Part shown: positions 15,103 to 24,217 of the stretch, piece after piece | Position numbering within the stretch: position 1 is the stretch's first letter | Layout: each line of letters starts with the position of its first letter | From: an uncultured Prevotellaceae bacterium | Lineage (GTDB): Bacteria > Bacteroidota > Bacteroidia > Bacteroidales > Bacteroidaceae | NCBI GenBank assembly: GCA_900318115.1 | Contig: ONJJ01000006.1 | Span: forward strand, 1 to 64,000 | DNA length: 64,000 nucleotides | Direction: 5' to 3' | The notes under the pieces: model-generated | Databases searched by the model: none | What the model was told of the DNA's origin: nothing | Seen by the model: only the letters and a program-made list of their open reading frames with translations | Position numbers and translations under genes: made by a program

Positions 15103-18100
15103 GCTCCTTTGTGGCTCCGCTCTGCTGCCATCTCGCCCGATGGTCAGACCATCTGCTTCACCTACAAGGGCGACCTCTTCACCGTCCCTGCCTCCGGCGG
15201 TCAAGCCCGCCAACTAACTTCCAACGCAGCCTGGGACGGGCACCCCGTTTGGTCACCTTCGGGTAAGCACATCGCTTTCGCCAGCGAACGCGAAGGCAGT
15301 ATGGACCTCTACCTCATGGAAGCTGCCGGCGGCGAGATCACCCGTCTGACCACCCACTCCGGCTCAGAATGGCCCCTCGTCTTCCTCGATGAGGACGAAC
15401 TGCTGTTCACGGCCTACGGACTGGCCACACCAGAAGACATGCAGTACCCCTCGGGCTATTCACATCTTTATAAAGTACGCACGCGCGCAGGAAGCCGTCC
15501 CCAACGGGTGTCGGACGTCTCGGCCGGAAACGTCACCATCGGCCCTGGCGGATCACTCATCTACGATGCCATCAAGGGCTACGAAGACCCGATGCGCAAG
15601 CACCACACCAGCAGCATCGCCCGTGACCTCTGGCAACTGACCTTCGCGCAGCACACCACCGCCGACCGCAAGTCACGGCCCGCGCCCCACGCCAGCTATC
15701 AACAGCTCACGCAGACCCCCAGCGAGGACCGCTGCCCCGTCTATGTCGAACAGACGCAGACCCTGTACTGGCTCTCGGAGGCCAACGGTACCTTCAACGT
15801 CTGGTGCCAGAAGCTGGACGGCTCTGAGAAGGCACGCCGCCTGACGGATTTCAGCGAGATGCCCGTGCGCTACCTCACCGCAGCGCAGGATGGCACACTC
15901 TGCTTCTCGTGGGACGGCGAACTCTACACGATGAAGGCCGGTGCATCGCCCAAGAAAGTGAAAATCAGCATCACCGCCGACAGCAACGAGAAGCAAGCCC
16001 TGCACTTCGTCTTCAGCGGAGGAGCCACTCAGGTATGCCACTCGCCCAAGGGCAAGGAAATCGCCTTCGTGCTGGGCGGCGACGTCTATGTCACCAGCCT
16101 GGACTACAAGACCACCATCCGCATCACCGACTCCCCCTCACGCGAGCGCCACGTCACCTTCTCCGAGGACGGACGCAGCATCGTCTATGACAGCGAGCGC
16201 GACGGCCGATGGGCACTCTACCGAGTCAGTATCAAGCAGAAGGACGAGAAACTCTTCACCTACGCCACAGAACTCACCCCCGAGGAACGCCTCACGCCCG
16301 AAGACCAGACCTGCTTCGAGCCCCAATACTCCCCGGACGGCAAGAAGATAGCTTTCCTCCGAGGCCGTCAGGAGCTCTGCGTGCTCGACGTTAAGACGAA
16401 GGAAATCAGAGCCGTTATGCCCGGTCGCTTCCAGTACTCCTACAGCGACGGCGACCAGTCCTTCGCCTGGAGCCCAAACTCCAAATACCTGCTCTCTGAA
16501 TACCTCGGCACGGGCGGATGGAACTGCAATGACATCGCCCTCATCCCCGCCGACGGACAGGGTGAAATCATCAACCTCACCAATTCCGGCTACTCCGAAG
16601 GAAATCCCCGATGGACCCTCGGCGGCAAGGCCATCCTCTTCCAGAGCGACCGCGCCGGCTATCGCAGCCATGGTTCATGGGGTGCGCAACGCGACCTCTA
16701 CATCACCTTCCTCAACACCGAATCCTACGAACGATTCTGCATGAACAAGGAGGAACGCGAACGATTCGACGAGGCTGAGAAGGAACGCAAGGACCAAGAG
16801 AAGAAGGCCAAGGAGGAACAGGAAAAGAAAGACAAGGAAAAGGCCGAGAAGAAGCGTGAGAAGATGACCGACGCCCAGAAACGCAAGGCGGACGAGAAGG
16901 AAAAGGCCGAGAAAGAAAAACGCGAGAAAGAAGAGCACAAGGCAGACAGCATCAAGGAAGCCAACCCAGAGCTGGACTTCCGCGACCTGGACCTGCGCAC
17001 CGTCAGGCTGACCCCCTCCAGCGGCAGCATCGGTGACGCCGTGCTCAACAAGGAAGGCACCAAGCTGTACTACGTTGCCCCCAACTATCCCAGTGGCGTT
17101 GCCCTCTGGGAGCGCGACCTCGAGAAAGGAAGCACCACCATCAAGGCACAGGGCGTCAGCTTCACCGCCTTCGACCTCGATGCCGACGGCAAGACAGCCT
17201 ACTATGCCACAGGCGGTCGCATCAAGAAACTGGAGATCGAAGAAGGCAAGATTTCCGACATCGAATTCGAGGCCTTCCACAACGACTATCCGGCCGGTTG
17301 GCGCCAGCAAACCTTTGAGCATATCTGGCACCAGACCCACGAGAAACTCTATGACCCGGAGATGAACGGAGCCGACTGGCAGATGCTCCACGAGCGCTAC
17401 GCCCGTCAGCTGCCTCACGTGGGCAACACACGCGACTTCGCAGAACTCTGTTCAGAAATGCTCGGCGAGCTCAACGTCTCCCACACCGGATGCCGCTATC
17501 GTCCTAACAACGGCACAGGCAACACCCTGACGACAGCCGACCTGGGAGCATTCCTCGACGACGAGTACCGAGGCGACGGACTGCGCATCCTCGAGCTCAT
17601 CCCCGGCTCACCCCTCACGCGCCAGAAAGGTGTCGGCGCAGGCTCCGTCATCACCCACATCGACGGCCAACCCATCCGTCAGGGCGAGGACTACTATCCC
17701 CTGCTCAGCGGCAAGACCGACCGCTACACCCGCCTGACCATCCAGGACACCAAGGGCAACTCCAAGGACTACAATGTGCGCTTGGCCGCCAACTACAGCT
17801 CGGGACTCTACCGCCGATGGGTGGAGCGCAACGAGCGCCTTGTGGACAGTCTCTCCAAAGGCCGATTGGCCTACGTCCATATTGAGAAGATGAACGGCGA
17901 GAGTTTCCACGAGCTCTACCGCCGACTGCTCTCCGACAAGAACCGCCAGCGCCAGGCCGTCATCGTGGACGTGCGCCACAACGGCGGCGGATGGCTGCAC
18001 AACGACGTCTGCGAGCTGCTCTCCGGAGTGGCCGTGGCACAGTACACTCCGCGCGGACAGTACATCGGCGACGATCCCTACAACCGCTGGACCAAGCCCT

Positions 18101-18408
18101 CCTGCATGCTCATCTGCGAGGACTGCTACAGCAACGCCCACGGCACACCATGGCTCTACCATGAACTGGGAATCGGAGAGCTCATCGGAGCGCCCGTGCC
18201 CGGAACGATGACGGCCGTCTGGTGGGAGACCATCGACGACATCGTCTTCGGCATCCCGCAAGTAGGAATGAAAGATCGCCGGGGACACTACCTCGAGAAC
18301 CAGCAACTACAGCCCGATCACCTCGTCATCAGCCAGCCCGGCGACCTGCTCCACGGAACCGACATACAGCTCGAGACCGCCGTGCGGCTCATGCTCAGCA
18401 AGAAATAA
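15010..18408 (+). CDS. Tricorn-like S41 protease with beta-propeller domain
   Basis: 1132 residues with a signal peptide (about 1-20). An N-terminal WD40/TolB-like beta-propeller carries repeats such as SPDGQTICF, SPSGKHIAF and SPDGKKIAF (about 35-570). A strongly charged Lys/Glu-rich helical insert follows (about 578-650), then a second beta-rich region, a PDZ domain (about 850-930) and the S41 peptidase core. The core contains VDVRHNGGGW and the nucleophile serine in CYSNAHG (S1041), followed by GAPVPGTMTAVWWE. This architecture is the tricorn protease type common in Bacteroidetes; a role in periplasmic peptide breakdown is inferred. Residues 21-31 (PSLQGRAGGES) are encoded by a GC-rich palindromic repeat arm rather than by family sequence. 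Confidence 0.88.
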   Translation: MKAIQHFLLKIAITSVLVIAPSLQGRAGGESAPLWLRSAAISPDGQTICFTYKGDLFTVPASGGQARQLTSNAAWDGHPVWSPSGKHIAFASEREGSMDLYLMEAAGGEITRLTTHSGSEWPLVFLDEDELLFTAYGLATPEDMQYPSGYSHLYKVRTRAGSRPQRVSDVSAGNVTIGPGGSLIYDAIKGYEDPMRKHHTSSIARDLWQLTFAQHTTADRKSRPAPHASYQQLTQTPSEDRCPVYVEQTQTLYWLSEANGTFNVWCQKLDGSEKARRLTDFSEMPVRYLTAAQDGTLCFSWDGELYTMKAGASPKKVKISITADSNEKQALHFVFSGGATQVCHSPKGKEIAFVLGGDVYVTSLDYKTTIRITDSPSRERHVTFSEDGRSIVYDSERDGRWALYRVSIKQKDEKLFTYATELTPEERLTPEDQTCFEPQYSPDGKKIAFLRGRQELCVLDVKTKEIRAVMPGRFQYSYSDGDQSFAWSPNSKYLLSEYLGTGGWNCNDIALIPADGQGEIINLTNSGYSEGNPRWTLGGKAILFQSDRAGYRSHGSWGAQRDLYITFLNTESYERFCMNKEERERFDEAEKERKDQEKKAKEEQEKKDKEKAEKKREKMTDAQKRKADEKEKAEKEKREKEEHKADSIKEANPELDFRDLDLRTVRLTPSSGSIGDAVLNKEGTKLYYVAPNYPSGVALWERDLEKGSTTIKAQGVSFTAFDLDADGKTAYYATGGRIKKLEIEEGKISDIEFEAFHNDYPAGWRQQTFEHIWHQTHEKLYDPEMNGADWQMLHERYARQLPHVGNTRDFAELCSEMLGELNVSHTGCRYRPNNGTGNTLTTADLGAFLDDEYRGDGLRILELIPGSPLTRQKGVGAGSVITHIDGQPIRQGEDYYPLLSGKTDRYTRLTIQDTKGNSKDYNVRLAANYSSGLYRRWVERNERLVDSLSKGRLAYVHIEKMNGESFHELYRRLLSDKNRQRQAVIVDVRHNGGGWLHNDVCELLSGVAVAQYTPRGQYIGDDPYNRWTKPSCMLICEDCYSNAHGTPWLYHELGIGELIGAPVPGTMTAVWWETIDDIVFGIPQVGMKDRRGHYLENQQLQPDHLVISQPGDLLHGTDIQLETAVRLMLSKK

Positions 18409-18427
18409 CACCCCCTAACAACGTGAC

Positions 18428-19036
18428 ATGAAACTAATCCTCCTGTCAACATCAGACTTCTTCATAGAAGAAGACAAAATCATCAAGGCCCTGTTCGAAG
18501 AAGGACTGGACTTGCTGCACCTGCGCAAACCGGGCAGCGAGCCCATCTACAGCGAACGGCTGCTCACACTACTGCCCGACGAATGGCTGGGCCGCGTCGT
18601 CGTGCACCAGCACTTCTACCTCAAAGAGGAATTTCAGCTGCGCGGCATACACCTCTCGCCGCAGCACCCCACCCCACCCCGCAACTACCACGGGCAACTC
18701 AGCCGCTCCCTGCACAGTATTGAAGAGCTGCGCACACAGCGCGAGGGGATGGACTACGTGTTCCTCTCACCCGTTTTCGACAGCATCACCTATCCCGAAC
18801 GACATGCCGCCTACACCCATCAGCAGCTCTACGACGCCACGCGCGCCGGACTCATCGACCGCAAGGTCATGGCAGCAGGCGGAATCAACGCCGAGACCCT
18901 GCCTCAACTGGCTGACTACGGATTCGGAGGAGCGGTGGTACTCGGCGACCTCTGGACACGATTCAACATCCACTCCGGACTCGACTTCAAGGATATCATC
19001 ACCCATTTCCGCAAGCTCCGCAAGGCTGCGGGATGA
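18428..19036 (+). CDS. ThiE/TenI-like thiamine phosphate synthase family protein
   Basis: 202 residues, a TIM-barrel fold of the ThiE/TenI group. LLHLRKPG (about 31-38), GIHLSPQHP (about 74-82), DYVFLSPVFDSITYP and MAAGGINAETLPQL match the order of the family motifs. ThiE joins HMP-pyrophosphate and thiazole phosphate; TenI-type relatives do not. Several pyrophosphate-contacting positions of true ThiE are not evident, so this may be a paralogue rather than the main thiamine synthase. It follows the S41 protease by 19 bp and no other thiamine gene is in the window. Confidence 0.72.
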   Translation: MKLILLSTSDFFIEEDKIIKALFEEGLDLLHLRKPGSEPIYSERLLTLLPDEWLGRVVVHQHFYLKEEFQLRGIHLSPQHPTPPRNYHGQLSRSLHSIEELRTQREGMDYVFLSPVFDSITYPERHAAYTHQQLYDATRAGLIDRKVMAAGGINAETLPQLADYGFGGAVVLGDLWTRFNIHSGLDFKDIITHFRKLRKAAG

Positions 19037-19074
19037 CGCCTATCGTTAAGCATTTATTCAAATAACAATCAACG

Positions 19075-19122
19075 ACGGTCCCAGACCGTACATATAAACC
19101 TCTAATTGCGGCCACAAGCCGC
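19075..19122 (+). promoter_or_regulatory. Two small hairpins in the prs leader
   Basis: ACGGTC-cca-GACCGT (19075-19089) and GCGGC-cacaa-GCCGC (19108-19122) are perfect inverted repeats in the 96-bp gap before prs, the second ending 10 bp before the ATG. They could shape the 5' leader of the prs mRNA or end the upstream transcript; neither has a T-run. No known riboswitch is recognised. Confidence 0.35.
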
Positions 19123-19132
19123 GTAAACGAAA

Positions 19133-20062
19133 ATGAACAACTTCCTCGTCTTCTCGGGCACTGCCACCCGCTATCTGACAGAGAAAATCTGCGCCAGCCT
19201 CGGAATTGAGATGGGCAACATCAACATCACCCACTTCGCCGACGGCGAATTCACGGTCAGCTACGAAGAATCCATTCGCGGTCGCGACGTCTTCCTCGTG
19301 CAGAGCACCTTCCCCAAGAGCGACAACCTCATGGAGCTCCTGCTGATGATCGACGCTGCCAAGCGCGCCAGCGCACGCACCATCAACGCCGTCATCCCCT
19401 ACTTCGGATGGGCTCGTCAGGACCGCAAGGACAAGCCCCGTGTGGCCATCGGTGCCAAGCTCGTGGCCGACATGCTCAGCGTGGCCGGCATCAACCGTCT
19501 GATTACCATGGACCTCCACGCCGACCAGGAGCAGGGTTTCTTCGATGTTCCTGTTGACCACCTCTATGCCTCCAGCGTCATGCTCCCCTACATCCAGAGC
19601 CTCAACCTCCCCAACCTCGTCATCGCCACTCCCGACGTGGGCGGCAGCAAGCGCGCCAGTGCCTACAGCAAGTTCCTCGGTTGTCCCCTCGTGCTCTGCA
19701 ACAAGACACGTCGTCGTCCCAATGAGGTCGCTTCGATGCAGATCATCGGCGACGTCACAGATGCCGACGTCGTGCTCGTGGACGACATCGTCGATACGGC
19801 AGGCACCATCACCAAGGCCGCAGACCTCATGAAGGAAAATGGAGCACACAGCGTGCGCGCCATCGCCAGCCATTGCGTCATGAGCGGTCCGGCCAGCGAG
19901 CGCGTGCAGGACAGCCAGCTCGAGGAAATGGTCTTCACGGACAGTATTCCATACACCAACCGCTGCGCCAAGGTCAAGCAGATCACCATTGCTGACCTCA
20001 TCGCCGAGACCATTCGTCGAGTTGAGGACAACCAGAGCATCAGCAGCCAGTACCTCATCTGA
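19133..20062 (+). CDS. prs: Ribose-phosphate pyrophosphokinase
   Basis: 309 residues, the standard length. It makes PRPP from ribose-5-phosphate and ATP for nucleotide, histidine, tryptophan and NAD synthesis. Motifs visible are FSGTATRYLTEKI at the start, FADGEFTVSYEESIRG, the ATP-site YFGWARQDRKDKPR, DLHADQEQGFF and the PRPP loop VLVDDIVDTAGTI (about 221-233). Start ATG at 19133. The stop is separated from sdaA by only 3 bp, so the two are almost certainly co-transcribed, and translational coupling is possible. Confidence 0.96.
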   Translation: MNNFLVFSGTATRYLTEKICASLGIEMGNINITHFADGEFTVSYEESIRGRDVFLVQSTFPKSDNLMELLLMIDAAKRASARTINAVIPYFGWARQDRKDKPRVAIGAKLVADMLSVAGINRLITMDLHADQEQGFFDVPVDHLYASSVMLPYIQSLNLPNLVIATPDVGGSKRASAYSKFLGCPLVLCNKTRRRPNEVASMQIIGDVTDADVVLVDDIVDTAGTITKAADLMKENGAHSVRAIASHCVMSGPASERVQDSQLEEMVFTDSIPYTNRCAKVKQITIADLIAETIRRVEDNQSISSQYLI

Positions 20063-20065
20063 ATA

Positions 20066-21463
20066 ATGGAATCCCTACGCGAACTCTATCGGATCGGCAT
20101 CGGCCCCTCCAGCAGCCACACCATGGGCCCGCAAGCCGCCGCCCAGATATACCTCCAGCGCCACCCGGAAGCCAGAGCCTTCGATGTCACCCTCTACGGC
20201 TCCCTGGCCGCCACCGGCAAGGGTCACATGACCGATGTCGCCATCCTCGGCGTGCTTGAGCCTCAAGGTCCCGTCACCCTCCACTGGGAACCCCGCACCT
20301 TCCTTCCCTTTCACCCCAACGGGATGAAGTTCGCCGTGCTACAGGCCGACGGCACCCTCAGCGACCCATGGACAGTGTACAGCATCGGAGGCGGAGCACT
20401 CTCCGAGGGAGAAGGGAAACCCACGCCCGTCCCCTCCGGTTCCTCCTCCCATCCTGCGCATCCCGTCTCCTCTCCGGGGGTGGTATTCGACGGGCATACA
20501 CGGGGGTATGCCCCTACGGCCCCCTCCGGCTCCTCCTCCCATCCTGCGCATCCCGTCTCTTCTCCGGGGGTGGTATTCGACGGGCATACACGGGGGTATG
20601 CCCCTACGGCCACCGCCAACGTCTCCCCCGCGCCTCTCTATGACCTGAACACCATGGAAGACATCATCGCCTGGTGCCAGCAGAGCGGGCGCACCTTCTG
20701 GGAATATGTGGAACGCTGCGAGGGACCTGCCATCTGGGACTATCTGCGCGAGGTGTGGCAAGTCATGCAGGAAGCCGTGGAGCGCGGCATCAACCACGAA
20801 GGCGTGCTCCCCGGTCCCCTCGGACTCCAGCGCAAGGCCCCCGTTTACTACGTCAAGGCCAAGGGCTACAAGTCCAACCTCCAAAGCGATGGCCTCGTTT
20901 ACGCCTACGCCCTTGCCGTCAGCGAGGAGAACGCATCCGGCGGACGCATCGTCACCGCCCCCACCTGCGGCAGCTGTGGCGTATTGCCCGCCGTGCTCTA
21001 CCACCTCTCCCGCAACCACACCTTCTCCGAGGAACGCATCCTGCATGCCCTGGCCACCGCCGGGCTCATCGGCAACCTCGTCAAGCACAACGCCAGCATC
21101 AGCGGAGCCGATGTCGGGTGCCAGGGCGAAGTAGGAGTGGCATGTGCCATGGCATCCGGCGCTGCCTGTCAGCTCTTTGGAGGCAGCGTGGCACAAATTG
21201 AGTACGCCGCAGAGATGGGACTGGAGCATCACCTCGGTATGACCTGCGACCCCGTGTGCGGCCTCGTACAGATTCCCTGCATCGAGCGCAACGCCTTCGC
21301 CGCCGCCCGTGCCCTGGACGCCAACTTCTACGCCTCACTCTCCGACGGACAACACCGCGTCAGTTTCGACCGCATCGTCCGTGTCATGAAGCAGACGGGC
21401 CACGACCTCCCCTCCCTCTACAAGGAAACCTCCGAAGGAGGACTGGCTAAGATCCATCGCTGA
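20066..21463 (+). CDS. sdaA: L-serine dehydratase (iron-sulfur, single chain) with inserted repeat
   Basis: 465 residues. It deaminates L-serine to pyruvate and ammonia. The N-terminal domain has the [13 protein letters not shown] signature (about 10-22). The catalytic domain follows, with [25 protein letters not shown] and [14 protein letters not shown], whose cysteines should hold the 4Fe-4S cluster. Family members of this type are close to 400 residues; the excess is explained by residues 123-182, two in-frame copies of a 30-residue unit ([11 protein letters not shown]...[10 protein letters not shown]) at the boundary between the two domains. Key motifs on both sides are intact, so the enzyme is probably functional and the insert is a tolerated loop. 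Confidence 0.92.
   Translation: MESLRELYRIGIGPSSSHTMGPQAAAQIYLQRHPEARAFDVTLYGSLAATGKGHMTDVAILGVLEPQGPVTLHWEPRTFLPFHPNGMKFAVLQADGTLSDPWTVYSIGGGALSEGEGKPTPVPSGSSSHPAHPVSSPGVVFDGHTRGYAPTAPSGSSSHPAHPVSSPGVVFDGHTRGYAPTATANVSPAPLYDLNTMEDIIAWCQQSGRTFWEYVERCEGPAIWDYLREVWQVMQEAVERGINHEGVLPGPLGLQRKAPVYYVKAKGYKSNLQSDGLVYAYALAVSEENASGGRIVTAPTCGSCGVLPAVLYHLSRNHTFSEERILHALATAGLIGNLVKHNASISGADVGCQGEVGVACAMASGAACQLFGGSVAQIEYAAEMGLEHHLGMTCDPVCGLVQIPCIERNAFAAARALDANFYASLSDGQHRVSFDRIVRVMKQTGHDLPSLYKETSEGGLAKIHR
20431..20610. repeat. Two tandem 90-bp repeats inside sdaA
   Basis: Copies 20431-20520 and 20521-20610 differ at two positions (20440 T vs 20530 C, and 20470 C vs 20560 T). Both differences are third-codon positions and synonymous (Gly, Ser). 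The unit length of 90 bp keeps the frame. Within each unit GGGCATAC/GTATGCCC forms an 8-bp stem with a 6-base loop. The sequence is Pro/Ser-rich when translated and does not resemble the dehydratase. Confidence 0.95.
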
Positions 21464-21516
21464 ACCGAGCTGCGAGCACCGACTCGCCTGACAAACAGCT
21501 CCAGGAAGGCAGAATA

Positions 21517-21597
21517 TTAAGTAGGTAAACAAAATTATTTAACTATATCTATCATAGAACATAAAATACATATAACTAATTTCGTTCACCTACTTAA
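21517..21597. repeat. AT-rich 81-bp inverted-repeat hairpin between sdaA and the sigma operon
   Basis: TTAAGTAGGTAAAC (21517-21530) pairs with GTTCACCTACTTAA (21584-21597) with one mismatch. The intervening 53 bp are AT-rich and contain further partly pairing stretches (aaattattta...tatat with atataactaattt), so the whole can fold as one long imperfect hairpin. Its composition differs sharply from the GC-rich genes on both sides. Confidence 0.75.
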
Positions 21598-21600
21598 CAA

Positions 21601-21659
21601 GCAGTTGACCCGTCCCGTAGGGGTGTCTTCCCCGTTCAATGGGTCAACTGCTATTTTTT
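21601..21659 (+). terminator. Strong hairpin followed by T-run
   Basis: GCAGTTGACCC (21601-21611) pairs perfectly with GGGTCAACTGC (21641-21651), and a run of T follows (21654-21659). The 29-base loop holds an inner GGGG/CCCC stem. It could terminate the prs-sdaA transcript, or act as an attenuator in the leader of the sigma factor operon that starts 59 bp further on. Confidence 0.6.
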
Positions 21660-21717
21660 ACCCTTTTTTTGCTTCTGCGGTGTGACAAAAGTCAAACATG
21701 TGCATCTAAAGGATAGA

Positions 21718-22266
21718 ATGGCAAAGACAGACGATACGAGAGTCATCCAGCAAGTCGTCGGCGGCGATGTGAATGCCTTCGCATACTTGCTAGAACGCTA
21801 TGAGGCCAAGGTCTATGGTCTTGTGGTGCGACTCGTAGGCAACAATGTTGAGGCCGAAGACCTGGTGCAAGAGACTTTTGTCCAAGCTTATACACACCTC
21901 AGCGACTATCGCGAAGAAGCCGACTTCGGGAGCTGGCTTTACCGTATCGCCTACAACGCAGCGCTGATGCATCTGCGCCGACGACGAAGTGTGGCCCTGC
22001 CCATAGACGAGCGACTGGCCGACAGCATCACGGACGAGGAAGCAGACCGCACCCTCAACGAAGTCACGGAGACGCGCATAGCACAATTGGAAGAAGCGCT
22101 GACGCACCTCGCGCCCGACGACCGAACGGCCATCACCCTGTTCTATCTTGAAGAGCGCTCGACTCGCGAGATTGCCTATGTGCTGGGAACAACAGTGACC
22201 AACGTCACGACCCGCCTCTACCGAGCCCGCAAACGTTTATCCCTTCTCATCAAAAACGCCCAATGA
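21718..22266 (+). CDS. ECF-type RNA polymerase sigma factor
   Basis: 182 residues from the ATG at 21718; a GTG start at 21682 would add 12 residues unlike the family. Region 2 (about 8-85) shows AFAYLLERYEAKVYGLVVRLVG, the DLVQETFVQAY helix and FGSWLYRIAYNAALMHLRRRR. Region 4 (about 125-180) shows LAPDDRTAITLFYLEERSTREIAYVLG and the recognition helix NVTTRLYRARKRL. It directs transcription of a regulon not identifiable here. The downstream membrane protein overlaps it by 4 bp (ATGA) and could be its anti-sigma partner, although no zinc-finger anti-sigma motif is visible. Confidence 0.92.
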   Translation: MAKTDDTRVIQQVVGGDVNAFAYLLERYEAKVYGLVVRLVGNNVEAEDLVQETFVQAYTHLSDYREEADFGSWLYRIAYNAALMHLRRRRSVALPIDERLADSITDEEADRTLNEVTETRIAQLEEALTHLAPDDRTAITLFYLEERSTREIAYVLGTTVTNVTTRLYRARKRLSLLIKNAQ

Positions 22267-22742
22267 AAACAATGACTGACAATAACAGCACCCACGACAA
22301 GGCTCTGCGGATGGCCCTCCAACGCGAGCAAGGCCGAATGAAACTGCCCGACGGAATGTCCGAGCGGATCATGGCAGTCGTACGCGAACAAGCGAAAGCA
22401 CCGAATGCGAGCCCTGAAGAGAAAAAGCATTCGTTCATCGTCCGCTGGTGGCCTGTGGCGGCAGCAGCGGCAGTCTTAGCGGTTGGGCTCATCCTGCTTC
22501 CCCGCCTGACCGAACGCCGGGAATTGGCTCGCTATGAAGGGAGTTTCGTTGAAGTGGAGGGCCAACGTCTGGACAATCTGCATGCCATCCGTGCTGACAT
22601 ACGCGAAGCTTTGACGATGGCCGATATCGCAGAGGCAGGCATCCCGAAGGCTGATGTTGCCCAAGAGGCCGAACAGGAGATTATGCAAGCTGCTGACGAC
22701 ACGGAGCTGCAGAACTTGCTGGAAAGGATGCTGAACGAATAG
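22263..22742 (+). CDS. Single-pass membrane protein, possible anti-sigma partner
   Basis: 159 residues. A cytoplasmic, charged N-terminal part (about 1-57) precedes one transmembrane helix (WWPVAAAAAVLAVGLILLP, about 60-79). The outer part is acidic and helical, ending in LQNLLERMLNE. Start overlaps the sigma gene stop by 4 bp, which implies translational coupling. The topology and position are those of an anti-sigma factor, but the sequence itself is not recognised, so the role is inferred from context. Confidence 0.7.
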   Translation: MKTMTDNNSTHDKALRMALQREQGRMKLPDGMSERIMAVVREQAKAPNASPEEKKHSFIVRWWPVAAAAAVLAVGLILLPRLTERRELARYEGSFVEVEGQRLDNLHAIRADIREALTMADIAEAGIPKADVAQEAEQEIMQAADDTELQNLLERMLNE

Positions 22743-22786
22743 AAGAGCAATTGATCATAATGTAACGTAAAAAAACAGATATCGTG

Positions 22787-23191
22787 ATGAAACAGAGACT
22801 ACTGATACTGCTGACGTTCGCATTTGCGACACTGGCGGCTACGGCTCAGAACCGCATCGACCGCTTTGTTGACAACGAGAGCACACTCGGCAGGAGCAAA
22901 TACACAAGCGTCGTGGAGCGCGACCCCGGCACTCGTGAGGTCACACGCGTAGTGAAAGTGCGAGAACTCACGAAAGGCATTGACATCAGCAAGTGCAAGG
23001 ATAGCTTTGAGGCAGAACGCGAAACAGGCCGCTACACGCATAAAGTGGAAGACGGTGAGCGTCACACCTTGATTCTTGCCGTAGAGGGCGAGCAGCGGAA
23101 CCGCATCTACATGCTCCAGTATACCGGCCAGAGCCCTATGCAGGCCCGCGATGGCAAAGTGACCATCGTCATCAGGATGAAAGACAAGTAA
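22787..23191 (+). CDS. DUF5024-like small secreted protein
   Basis: 134 residues from the ATG at 22787 (a GTG lies one codon earlier). A signal peptide ends near ATAQ (about 20). The mature part is short and charged, with RIDRFVDNEST and KYTSVVERDPGT, as in Bacteroidales DUF5024-type proteins encoded beside sigma/GIN-domain genes. It lies 44 bp after the membrane protein and 33 bp before the GIN-domain gene. Function unknown; periplasmic location is predicted. Confidence 0.65.
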   Translation: MKQRLLILLTFAFATLAATAQNRIDRFVDNESTLGRSKYTSVVERDPGTREVTRVVKVRELTKGIDISKCKDSFEAERETGRYTHKVEDGERHTLILAVEGEQRNRIYMLQYTGQSPMQARDGKVTIVIRMKDK

Positions 23192-23224
23192 ATAAATGAC
23201 AAACAATTAAAATCAAAAATAGAC

Positions 23225-24217
23225 ATGAAGAAATTTGTTCTTTTAGTTACAGCAATCGCGACAATCGCGAGCCTTTCATGTGCCATTGCCAAGACTCCTT
23301 CGACGGCTTTGCGCACGCTCAGCACTTCAACTGGAGCATCTGCTGCGAAAGGGAGTGTATTTTCGACGCGCACGTATGACCTTCAAGACTTTACCATCCT
23401 CGATGTCAGCAATGTCGTGAAGGTGGTCTATACTCAAGGCAACGCCTACAGCGTCAAACTGACGGGTCGTGCCGATCTGCTCGATGAGATGGAGGTCACG
23501 GCTACGGGCGGCCAACTGAAGGTAAGCGCCAAGCGCAGCAAGAAATTCAACAACCTCAAGCAGAAAGACCGTCCTGACGGCAAGCATAACTTTATCCTCC
23601 ATCTGACCGCCCCATGTCTGGAGAACATTCTGCTCAGCGGCGTCTCGACCTTCGAGACGACGGCAATGATGCCCGATTTCTTGTATGTACGACTTGAAGG
23701 TGTTTCAAAGCTGAAAGCCAATAGCATTGAGAGCCGAAGTCTGAAGATGAGTATCAGTGGCTGTTCAGAAGTACATGTGGACAGCGTCGCCTGCAAGGAA
23801 TACGAGGCCAGCATGAGCGGTTCCAGCCAGGTTGACATCCGGAAGCTGACTGCCGAAAAAGGGGCCACCCACCTGAGCGGCGCCAGCAAGGCTACACATC
23901 CATCCTTCGTGGTCAAAGAAAAAGCCACCTTCAATGTCAATGGCGCTTCCAAACTCACCCTCTCAGCCAAGGACTGCGAGTTGTTGCAAGTAGGCTTCTC
24001 AGGCGCCAGCAAAGGCGAGGTCAACTTCAAAGGCAATGCTCTGCGTACGTGGTGCACAGGAGCCTCTAAGCTCGATGCCCGCCTCGACTGCGCAAGTGTT
24101 CAGTCCAACTGCGATGGAGCCTCGAAGATCAACCTGAGCGGCACAGCAGACAAGGTAGAGATAGATCGCGGCGGCGTTGCTACGAACATCGACACCAGCC
24201 ACCTCAACCAATTCTGA
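23225..24217 (+). CDS. GIN-domain (DUF2807) cell-envelope protein
   Basis: 330 residues with an N-terminal signal (about 1-24; the cysteine in SLSC could serve as a lipobox). From about residue 50 the sequence is a head-GIN beta-helix: FTILDVSNVVKVVYTQG, then many short repeats such as SGVSTFETT, SGCSEVHVDS, SGSSQVDIRK, SGASKATH, NGASKLTLS and DGASKINLSG at about 20-residue intervals. Such proteins form right-handed beta-solenoids in the periplasm or on the surface. It is the last gene of the sigma operon, and its stop overlaps the convergent dehydrogenase gene by 14 bp. Confidence 0.85.
   Translation: MKKFVLLVTAIATIASLSCAIAKTPSTALRTLSTSTGASAAKGSVFSTRTYDLQDFTILDVSNVVKVVYTQGNAYSVKLTGRADLLDEMEVTATGGQLKVSAKRSKKFNNLKQKDRPDGKHNFILHLTAPCLENILLSGVSTFETTAMMPDFLYVRLEGVSKLKANSIESRSLKMSISGCSEVHVDSVACKEYEASMSGSSQVDIRKLTAEKGATHLSGASKATHPSFVVKEKATFNVNGASKLTLSAKDCELLQVGFSGASKGEVNFKGNALRTWCTGASKLDARLDCASVQSNCDGASKINLSGTADKVEIDRGGVATNIDTSHLNQF

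Noticed and set aside
20339..21232. Long minus-strand open frame opposite sdaA
   Set aside because: High GC in third positions of sdaA creates long antisense frames; no domain is seen and the plus-strand product is a clear enzyme.
21601..21659. tRNA or riboswitch in the hairpin region
   Set aside because: The stem-loop does not fold into a cloverleaf and no known riboswitch motif was seen; terminator or attenuator fits better.
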